Shown here piece by piece: positions 20,042 through 29,200 of a stretch of DNA of 64,000 nucleotides. A program made the position numbers and the translations under genes. The notes beneath the pieces were generated by a model, which saw nothing but the letters and a program-made list of their open reading frames with translations, was not told where the DNA came from and searched no databases. The stretch lies in NCBI GenBank assembly GCA_021927905.1, contig BLLK01000074.1, positions 434,001 through 498,000 on the forward strand, given 5' to 3'. Every line of letters starts with the position of its first letter. Positions within the stretch are counted from its first letter, which is position 1. This DNA comes from Chaetoceros tenuissimus (taxonomy: Eukaryota; Bacillariophyta; Thalassiosirophyceae; Chaetocerotales; Chaetocerotaceae).

Positions 20042-20770
20042 TCAAGCATCATTAACGTATGAAGTTCCATTATCCAGTGTATGTAACTTCTCAGCAGCTA
20101 TATTGATTCCCATAGGTAGTGGAGTCGCGACAATACATTTTTTGCTTTCATCGAGAGTCGACTCTTTCACCTGCATAATATCAGGGATTAGCTTTGGTCT
20201 GAGACCTGCATCGAACATGGCAGCATAGGAAAGCTTGTCCATGTCATTAGTACTTGCACTCTCTTAGAAGATACCATAAACAACAATATTTCTACCAAGC
20301 ATTGGATCATCCTCCTCAATCTCACTTGCCTCTCTTTGAATTACGCCTTGAATACAATCTTTTCTATTTTCTCCTTCTAATATTTCTCTCTCCATATATG
20401 TTCTGAATAGACCAAGTAACTTTTCTCGTCCCATAGGGTACTTGACATAGGAATCAAAATAACTCGTAGATCTCTTGACATCTATTACATACTTCTGAAA
20501 TAGTTCAATGTGTACTTCTACATTTCCATCGCATCCATGTTTCTTCATCATGTGCATTACTTGCATTCGAAAATATTCTTTGCAATCTGCTGGAATATAC
20601 GTCACCTCTATAGTTTCTTTTGTATAAATGGAACAAGAATCGAAAGTAGCCTCTGTTTCGATAGTGTAGTTGCTATAACAGCTCCTTTCATCGCAATCAT
20701 CATCAGTACTAGATAAACTTTCAAGAGTTGCTCCTGAATGGATGCTGTAGTCGTCAAGACGAGAGTTCAT
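20042..20770 (-). CDS. uncharacterised protein with one in-frame stop
   Basis: An open frame of 168 codons (20770-20264) ends at TAA. The same frame then stays open for 74 more codons down to 20042, starting ESASTNDMDKLSYAAMFD and holding GLRPKLIPDIMQVKES. There is no frame change. The N-terminal 60 residues are acidic, Ser/Thr/Tyr-rich and of low complexity. A compact alpha-helical part follows (YFRMQVMHMMKKHGCD, EKLLGLFRTYMEREILEG), and the post-stop part looks equally protein-like. I do not recognise the family. The simplest reading is a single gene with a recent nonsense change. Alternatives are a two-exon gene with an unrecognised intron over the stop, a sequencing error, or genuinely short products. 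Confidence 0.5.
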
Positions 20771-21572
20771 CTTTTTATAAATCAGTGAGTTCTTGCTTTA
20801 TGTATAAGCAATGGCAAACCCTACGTAGCTTTTTTGTGAACGTCTCCATTTTTCTTCTCTACTATTGGCCTTTGAATACGGCACGACCTCAATTCCATGA
20901 GATAGAGTAAGTCATGGTTTTATGAGATATGAACCAAAAGAAAAAGAAAAAAGGATGCACATTTTGGAACAATTTGGAAGGATAGAAAAGATACCCAAAA
21001 GAGAAAAGAAAGGAAAAGAGTGAGAGAGAAATATAATTTTGAGTATTTCGTTTTTTAAATATGAATAGGGAGTGATACAATACTTTTTCCATGACGTATA
21101 AGTCATGAATATTATATTGTAAAATATGGTTTCACTTTTGATTCAATAATGCTGGTATCTCCTTCCACTTATTTGGAAACACCAATTTCCTTTTCACAAA
21201 ATGTAAAATAAAAGTGACGTTCTGAGACTGTCGTTAGCCATGTCTCTAGTTATTTTAGCCAAACAGGATTTTCTCAACGGACACTTCAACACCGTGGTAT
21301 CTTTTGCCACCACGCGATTTTGTGTCATGCAGTGCAGAAGGAAAGTGCAGTTTATTACAAAGCAACAAAGAAGAAGAACAATAGAGATACCTTCTTGATA
21401 TCTGCATCAGTAGTACAAGTCTATTGCAGAGAATATTTCTATTTTCATTTTGATATTCCATCAGCACCAGCTTCATCAAAAAGCCTCTTAGAAACTTGAA
21501 GTACAAAGAAACATATCTTACAGATTCAAAAGATTTCAAGCCTAGAGAAAATAACGTTTTTATATATTTACA
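20771..21572. other. 802-bp divergent intergenic region, no gene seen
   Basis: It lies between the start of the minus-strand gene at 20770 and the plus-strand phosphatase at 21573. It contains a purine-rich stretch (about 20930-21025) and two TGACGT half-sites near 21092 and 21214. No supported open frame. Confidence 0.5.
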
Positions 21573-22949
21573 ATGAAGCTATTAACAGCAGTCCTCTTGA
21601 CAGTCCTCTCCACAACCAGTGGCTTCACTTCTCAGCCAACCAAAATCACTTCTCGGTCCCTCCATCAGTCATCTCCTCTTTATTCGGAACGAACACCCGA
21701 AGAAGAAGAATTCTTTACCAAAACCAAACAACTCTGCAATGAACGAAACTTGAATCTTACAAAAGTCAAGAACGCACGTGACCTTGCATCTGTACGTAAT
21801 TCACCAATTCAACCCAATCGCATCTTTCGTACAGGACGAGTCTCCGATGCCTCCGAACAAGATTTAGAGTTGCTAAAAGACCAGTTGGAAATTAAAACTC
21901 TGGTCGATTTGAGATCACCGACAGAACTCAAAGATGATCCGACTTTAGATCGTGAAGCTGTGTTTGGAGAGTATGTCAATTTAGTCTTTGTGGAACGTAA
22001 AAATGGGGTTGTGAAGGAATTGAATGCGGGTGAATCTCGGATAAAGGAAAAGAAGAGGATTGGTTCTAGAATTAAGAATTTGATCCATAAGGCGGAGGAG
22101 AATGGAGAAGATACCGAGGAGGAGGAGGAAGACTTTTTGCCGACCAAGTTACTTCGTAATGCGGCAGATGTGGCTGCTGTTACTGCGGAATATGAAGAGG
22201 AGGATGGTAACCTTATCGTAGCGGGAAGTCCAGAATTGTTTGATGAGGATGATGAAGAAGATGAAGACGTAAGTCAGGGGAAAAAGAAACGCTTCGTGAA
22301 AGTATATCCACCAGGAACCATCTTTGAGGATGAATCGAGAAAAGATCGGAAAGAACGGCATTTTGTTTCCATCATGAATGAATTGAAATATGTCAAGGGG
22401 ACTGTTTCCAAAGTGAGGAAACGGGATATTGCCAAAGTTATCATTGAATCTCCTGGGGCACTCGTTTCCAAAAGAGTTAGAAGTCACATTAAGAAGCCAT
22501 TTCTAGATGAAATCAATGGTGGAGGTTTGCCTATGCTTAATGAATTGCTTCTCACTTTTGGGGCGCCTGGAATTCATTATGTTTTGAATTTATGCAAAGA
22601 TCGGAATCGTCACCCTATAGCTTTTTACTGTACCGCTGGGAAAGATCGGACTGGAATGATTGCTGCCATCATCTTGGCAGCGCTTGGTGTACAAGAGGAA
22701 GACATTGTAGAAGATTACAGTTTGTCGGCAAACGTTTATGCTGAAATGGATGATCATAAAGCAATGGTGGGAGCTTTGAGTCAACGTTCTCTAGATGCAA
22801 AGACATTCTTGGGAGCACCGCCTCAAGTTATGAAAGATACATTGAAAAATATCAATGAAAAGTGGGGAAGTGTCGAAGGATACTTGGACTGGATTGGCTT
22901 TGATGAGGAGGATAGAGACCAATTGAAACATGCTCTCATGGATCTATAA
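21573..22949 (+). CDS. IphP/Y_phosphatase3-type tyrosine phosphatase, organelle-targeted
   Basis: Single exon, 458 residues. The start MKLLTAVLLTVLSTTSGFTSQP looks like a signal peptide followed by a Ser/Thr-rich, basic segment (TKITSRSLHQSS). The Phe after the cleavage region fits a diatom plastid presequence, although the S-G-F context is weaker than A-F-A-P. The catalytic domain opens with SVRNSPIQPNRIFRTGRV and LVDLRSPTEL, typical of this family. The P-loop is HC-less: FYCTAGKDRTG with nucleophile C353 and R359 (C-x5-R). A 120-residue acidic/charged insert (about residues 150-260) separates the two parts. Expected activity is dephosphorylation of phosphotyrosine or phosphoinositides; the substrate is unknown. 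Confidence 0.82.
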   Translation: MKLLTAVLLTVLSTTSGFTSQPTKITSRSLHQSSPLYSERTPEEEEFFTKTKQLCNERNLNLTKVKNARDLASVRNSPIQPNRIFRTGRVSDASEQDLELLKDQLEIKTLVDLRSPTELKDDPTLDREAVFGEYVNLVFVERKNGVVKELNAGESRIKEKKRIGSRIKNLIHKAEENGEDTEEEEEDFLPTKLLRNAADVAAVTAEYEEEDGNLIVAGSPELFDEDDEEDEDVSQGKKKRFVKVYPPGTIFEDESRKDRKERHFVSIMNELKYVKGTVSKVRKRDIAKVIIESPGALVSKRVRSHIKKPFLDEINGGGLPMLNELLLTFGAPGIHYVLNLCKDRNRHPIAFYCTAGKDRTGMIAAIILAALGVQEEDIVEDYSLSANVYAEMDDHKAMVGALSQRSLDAKTFLGAPPQVMKDTLKNINEKWGSVEGYLDWIGFDEEDRDQLKHALMDL

Positions 22950-23054
22950 GAGACATGATTTTATTACATTAGCCAAAACTATGCTATGCCAACCTAGCTT
23001 GCCAAGATTTACACCACCATGCTTTTCAAACCTTTCTTGCTACTAATTAAAGCT

Positions 23055-26000
23055 CTAATAAAATTTCTTCCAACTGTAAATTTTTGTGATTCGGTTGTAT
23101 GTGAATGTGGCATTGACAAACAAATCATGATACTCGGCTTCAATTGAATGCTTTTCAGAAGTCATACGTTTGGAACGATTGACTCTTCGTTCCCATACCT
23201 TACTCCAATCAGGTTCTTCAAATGAACTTGTCCCATCAAAGGTATTCAACCAAAATGTATTCCAAGAGTTATTGCAGAATGGATCCTTCAAAAGTCTCCA
23301 TTCACCGTAGTTTCTAGTCTGATCATTGCTTACTACTTGAGCTCGTCGAATGATTGCCTCAGGGACAGATATCATTTGACCAGTTTGTTTCAGCTTTTCG
23401 CCATAATATGAACCTGGATATCTCTGTGCAATAAATGTATTAAAGTTACATAGAACTTGATTATTTGTTGGATCCACTGCTATGGCTCTACGGTAAATCT
23501 TTTCCGCACGATAATACTCACCGGTAATGCATTGGTGGAGTAAAGCATAGTTTAGTAATGCCGTTGAAGACTTGGGATTCATCATAACTGACCAGTGAAA
23601 GAAGTGCGTCTGAGCTACTTGAAATCTTGTTCCTTTAGCGTCGGCTCTCTCAGCTGATTCAAATAGATTACATGCCTTTTCAAAAATAGCTGCATCGATA
23701 GTCGATGAATCATTGCTAGTAGCTGTAGCAAGAAGAAATAATCCATAAGCTTTTGTAATGACTGGATGAGTTGGACTCTTGGCAATCACAGTTTGATAAA
23801 GGGTTTTAGCAGTGTTGATGTCGCCCTTAATACAATGGCAGAGAAGGGCAAAGTTGAGTTGATTCATTAGTTTCAATGGCTCTTCTTTATACCTTTCCTC
23901 GACATCGTGACAGAATTTTACGATTTTGACAATCTGACGAAAGTCAACCTGCCTCAAGCTTAATAACTCTGACATTTGCTTACTTCGAAACTTTTGCTGT
24001 ACCAGTCGTGCCGCCTCTTCTTCTGAAAGCCAACTGGTCTGCCCCGTTGCAGGATTGAAGTAGAATGTATGCGATTCATGGGTAATCGGATCGAGGTAAC
24101 TTTCTTCTCTCCATTCATCAGGTGGATCTTTTACGTCATCATTACAACTCAAAACTTTTGGCTTTGTCCATTGCTTCTCTCCGGTCCTCTTGTGAACATA
24201 GAAATACCTTTTTGTAGAACGATCGAAAATCTTTTCATATTGCAAATGAACTTCGTTCGATGCTATTGCTTTAGATCTCTTTCTTCTCCAGACACTTTGT
24301 AGTCTTTGTGCAATACATTCTGCCTTTGCGGCCAAATTCTCAAAGTCTAGAGTGATTCTCTCTTCGTCAGAATTTAGATCTACACTTATTGAGAAGCGAT
24401 GCTTCAGCCATTCTCTAAGATCCTCTTCTTTTTCCTTTTGTAAAAGAAGTGGAATGTTGGCCTTCTCTTTTGCAACGAAGTTGAAAATATCACCTTCTTT
24501 CTGCTTATCCAATTTGCGCTTGGATTCCGTGAGTTTCCACGCACCAATATAGTCAATGCAACCTAACTCTTGTTCTTCTTCATGGTGGAGTAACCACTCT
24601 GTTAGTAATTTCATTGGAATTTGAACTCTTAGTACTTTCCCCCTTTCGCATCTTCGATTGTGTAATCGAATGACAATGTCGAACTCTGTTCTATACATTG
24701 ATAAGATAAAGTTTATTCCATCTCTTTCTAGAAAGGAGTTTTCAATCAAGTCTCCTTTTTCAACGATCCCACTTCGATGAAATGAAACTTGAGGTTCTTC
24801 TTGAGCTAATTTCTGAATGGATATTCTAGAAACAAAAGTGGAGAGTGTAGATTTCTTCATCATTTCTTGTTCGCTCAAAGGTCCTCTCTTTAGAATTACT
24901 GTTTCCAAACACTGCCTCATTTGGAATCTATCCAACCTGAATTTGAAGCACTTTCGAGTCTCAATAATCATAACTTGTATTTCCAATCCCTTTTTTTCTT
25001 CGTTGTTGCTTTGCCGTTGTAGCATCCATACAATCACTGGCACTGAGTGAACTCTAGTCACGTCTCGATACACTATATTCTCCAATAGATTGTAGCGAAA
25101 TCTATTTTGCATCTTTCTTCGACGCCTTGCTCTCGCTTCAGTGAGCATACGCTTTCTATTTTTCTTGTATAGTAAAAAGTAAGCTCGTCTTTTGTATCTT
25201 CTCCAAGTCTTTTGACATAACACCGCACTTTTGTAATGAAGACGACGAATTCTTTCTTCTTCAATTCGGTGAAGGATTCTTTGCTTCAATTTGACAGCTA
25301 CTACGCATCGTACACAGCTCTGTATCATTACAATGGATCTATATTGCACGAAATATTTTGCTCTACACTTGCGCATCCTTATCATTGTAGCAATTCTAGT
25401 CTGTGCGCATACACGTTCGATTTCTTCTACTATGGCCTTTTCCTGAGCTTTCTTCCATACAAGTGTATTCACTTGAGGCATCATTACTACTGTTCCCCAT
25501 AACAGATTTGCTAGCGCTTCCTAAGAACAAGCAGTGGTCGTGAGCAAGTGATGGTTCCTAGCTACATTGCAACTTATTTGTACTTACTTCTTCACTATAC
25601 TTTGGAGATGGGAACCTCATTATTGCCATGTCTACCAAGAGACTGTAGAATTGCTCCAGTGTCAACTGTCTATGAATGCTATGTCGAAGAAAGGCCATAT
25701 CGACTTCGTGCTGAGCATTCTTGATCTTGTGTAAGAACTTCATTTTTCTTGCAAGTTTGCCCCACTTGAAGATATCCATACTTTTCGATAATGGATGCCA
25801 CTTGCATACGGTCTCAAACGTTTCCTTGACAATTAGATTCAATTGCACCTTTTCGAAAAAGTCGAGACGCTGCTGATGTGGAAAGGCTTTCGTCCTTGTA
25901 ACGTTGTCTTTACAATCGTCAATAATATCTGATACAACTACCTTTACTTTGAATCTTGTCGTCGATATACGTGCAGTAGATATGTTGTGCCAAGGAACTA

Positions 26001-26065
26001 GACCATTGTCGAATTGTCTCCTCCATTCTAATCTTTTGTCTGTATCTTGTGGAACTAATTTCCAT
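23055..26065 (-). pseudogene. 3' copy of the split IQ/WW/TPR host gene (5' part missing)
   Basis: It consists of the last 478 nt of exon 1 (26065-25588), a 67-bp intron (25587-25521) and a complete exon 2 (25520-23055, 821 codons). The missing first 1,550 nt of exon 1 exist only in the other copy at 33433-35460. Exon 2 encodes, in order: IQ-like helices (SIVMIQSCVRCVVAVKLKQ, SAVLCQKTWRRYKRRAYF), a region of about 200 residues of unknown fold, and two WW domains (YEKIFDRSTKRYFYVHKRTG..W and YLDPITHESHTFYFNPATG..SW). An IQ-like segment and tandem TPRs follow (LLNYALLHQCITGEYYRAEK, RAIAVDPTNN). The DNA upstream is the 3' end of a LINE, so the copy has no original promoter. It would be expressed only by read-through from the LINE or the upstream half. 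Confidence 0.8.
24235..26065 (-). repeat. 1,831-bp direct duplication, copy next to the LINE 3' end
   Basis: Every segment compared between this stretch and 32080-33910 is identical (constant offset 7,845). It covers the end of exon 1, the intron and half of exon 2 of the host gene. At the far end, homology stops exactly where the LINE tail begins (after ttccat). Confidence 0.9.
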
Positions 26066-26088
26066 AGGTTTAGGTTTAGGTTTAGGTT
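26066..26088 (-). repeat. TAGGTT-type simple-repeat tail of the LINE
   Basis: On the plus strand four units of taggtt read directly against host DNA; on the element strand this is a (CCTAAA)n 3' tail. LINE 3' ends of several clades finish in such short tandem repeats instead of poly(A). Confidence 0.85.
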
Positions 26089-26148
26089 ATCTTTCTAGTT
26101 TACCTTGGACGTACTACCACCCTTCCCGCTATCACGCCGATATTTCAG

Positions 26149-26284
26149 GCAGCGATAAAAGGTGTTAATATAGGACGCTGCGGGACCGAGATCACATTAT
26201 TTATACTGTGACCCTAGTTACAGACGGATTTCTCCTCCCTGTAACTCGGTGTGTCCTAGTGACTTTCGCAGAAAGCCACTAGGA
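26149..26284 (-). other. stem-loops in the LINE 3' UTR
   Basis: Plus-strand coordinates show three possible hairpins. One is a 13-bp stem with a single central mismatch position at 26254-26284 (tcctagtg/a/ctttc, loop gca, gaaag/c/cactagga). One is a 7-bp stem gttacag/ctgtaac at about 26216-26246. One is a 6-bp stem gcagcg/cgctgc at 26149-26181. Structured 3' ends are recognised by the reverse transcriptase in stringent-type LINEs; that role is inferred here. Confidence 0.6.
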
Positions 26285-26299
26285 TTTTTTATGATGTAC

Positions 26300-29200
26300 C
26301 TACTCTATTCCTTCGCCAATGTATTGATATTTTTTTGTGATGGAGTTGTACGGTTTTGGTTTATTATAGGTGAGTGTCCAGGGTGAGGTGATGTGTTGCA
26401 TTGAGTCTAGGTAGGAGTCGTCATGGAGGATTGCGTGAAGATATGTCATTTCTCTGAAAATTCTGGTCATACTGTTTGGATTTAGAATATCGAAGTCCTG
26501 TATTGTGTTGTAGCTGAGGCATTGTGGCGGAATTGTTGCTGTGAGGTATATCGCTGCTAGAACATGCAGTGTTGGTGTCTCCTTCGGGCGCAGGCTGATA
26601 TAATGTACAGGGAAGGTATTTTGTGGAAAGTGGTATTCAGGCAGTTCCTCAATCTGCGATCCGGGATGAAAGTACATGCGATATTGGAACGGTGGATGGA
26701 GGGCCGGATATACTGTTATTATGAATGATTCTGGTATAGGGCCAAGTCTTTGGTTGGGGTCCCTTTTAGGATGATCCGTAAAGCTCCATGTTATGATTGT
26801 TTGATAGTCGGTGGTTAGTTGGAGTTGTTTTGTCGGAAGCGGATGATCTTGTGTTATAGAGACTTGTCGAATTTGAATATATGGAAGTGCTTTTGCAAGA
26901 TTTGGAAGATTCGTGTCGATATATGCCTCTGGATAGTGTCCAAACTCAGGTTCTCGGATATCGTCGAAATATGGGAAGGTCGGGTGACTGTACGTGAGGT
27001 AGAGTGGCCGGAGGGATGGAAACTTTTTGGGATGGAATGTTTGATGAACTTTGGTAACTATATTATGTGATGTAGCTTCCGCATATTGGTCAGGGAATTC
27101 CATTGGTTTCGGTCGCGGTGGGAATGGCTTGAGCTCAGTGAAGGGTACATCCTCCAGGAGTTCCTGAAAGTGAAAGTCAGGATCTTCAGTGTACGGGTAT
27201 TGTTCTCGTAGAAGAGGTTCCTGTCTTGGTTGAAATATTTCTTCTGGAGGAATAACTTGATGGTGCACCGTGGACGGTATGATGTGACTAATGTAGCTGT
27301 AGGGAGTAGTATGGACAACTGTACTCATGTTGGGCGTTGTCCGATACGTGAGCGTATACCATGTTTGTGCTGGATTATTTTGGATGATGATTGCCGTAAG
27401 GAAGCAGGATTCACAGGGCATATTAGGATATTTAATATCGTGGAGGACTTGATCACAAGAGATACAGGTGGTGTATGTCGCTTGGGAGACATCTGTCGGA
27501 CGATGATTGTTTTTAATTAGGGACGAGCATTGTCGGCATATATTGGTGTCATTGTGGACAACTGGAGCAGATTCTGTGCACTTGCAGAATGTTGTTGCTC
27601 TTGTAAGTAGCCGATGGATGTGATATGGATTGCGGAGAGATGGGAATTCATGTGTGAGAGCTGGGGAAGTAGAGATGAGGGTTGCATATGCCACATGTTG
27701 GAGGACTAAGTCCTGGAGGGAGTGATCTGGGTCGCTGTAGTGCGCATCGTCCGGATGAAGGAAGTTCAGCCTAGGTGATATTTGGTTAATGATAGTGGTA
27801 GGAATGGAGTTGCAGATGATATCTCTGATTTCATCCAGTGGTACTGGGCTTGCCGCTGTATTATTGGCTAGAGTATGGAGTTGCATTTGGTGTGGTGCAA
27901 GTGGTGTATATTGGGAAAGGAGCGCCATGGCCGATGGTCTTGGGATGAGCTGTGCAATAATTTTAGTGGAGAGCTGAACCGCTTCTTGCATGAGCGTACA
28001 TTGGCTGCAGTCGGATGCTGTGCTTGTCAGTGTATATGGCATGGCCGCGAACTGTTTGAGCGTGCACCATGTTCCTTGGCACGGAACCCTTGGTCTTTTC
28101 TTACTCGGGACTGGTGTTGGCTTTGGCGAAGGAAGCTCTCCTTCTTTTGGAGGTTGGGCTTTTTTATAGGTTTGAATCTGGTTGTCCTTGTACTCATTGA
28201 GTACACTCTGTATTTTGCTTTGGAGTTTTTCTGTTTTAGTTTGAAGCTGCTTGAGTAGTCGATAGTACATCTTGAGACAATATGCTGATAGTGTGCTTGC
28301 ATCGGTAGGCTGTAGGAGATGGCATAGAGTATCTTGTTCGGCAGATTCAGCTCCTGTTGATTGTAACTGCGTATACAGTTCCGCAATTGTGAGAGGCTGT
28401 GCATCCAGTCTTTCCTGTGCTGTCTGATGAATGCGGATGGCTTGAGTGTATTTAGTGGTTATCATATGGATGTATTCTTCTACTGCAAGATGGGTATTTG
28501 TTGGGAGTAGTCCGAGTAAGGCAATGACGGCAGTGTGTTCATCTGGATAAGTTGGTGTTGTACTGGATGGACCCATAAGATGCGTGTAATGAGCATCTGT
28601 AGGCGTAAGAGGTGGATGGACAGTGGGGTTTCCAATCCAGTGCGGCTTACTAGGATAGCCGAGCTCTTCAAATGGAGGGTAGATGGTAGTGTTAATGTAT
28701 TCCTGTTGCTCCTTTTCCGAGAGTGGTGTAATGAGTGTTGCATTCTGAATGGCTGCGCGAAGGAAGAGAGAGAATCTTGGGATAAATCTATTGGGCTGTG
28801 GGTTAGGTTGGATGGTATTTATCATGTATCTAGTGAGGCTGTCGAGAGCATGAAGGATGTCATTGATTGGTCCAAGGAGAGTTCTACGTTTATTCGAGAT
28901 TGTGCCATGTGTACAAGCAAGGTGGAAGTGAGCTGTAGAAGCTGGTATTGAAGAATCTGGGCAGAAGGGACATGATAGCATGGTAGTAGTGATTTTTGTT
29001 TTTGGCATGGTTTCATTTGGATGACAAGAGAGCTGGAAGCATTTTCTGTAGTCGTCAAAGATGTGGATCATTCGCTGATGGGAATGTGCCTTCTCCTGAG
29101 CTATAGTTCGGAGAGTTTTTGAGGTTTGAAATGTATTGAGGGGATCAGAGAAGTATGGGCAGAATCGAAGGAACCACTGTGCCGGATTCTCGATTGCAAG

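Noticed and set aside
26066-26088. Interstitial telomere repeat
   Set aside because: The unit is TAGGTT, not TTAGGG, and it lies exactly at the LINE 3' end, so a LINE tail explains it better.
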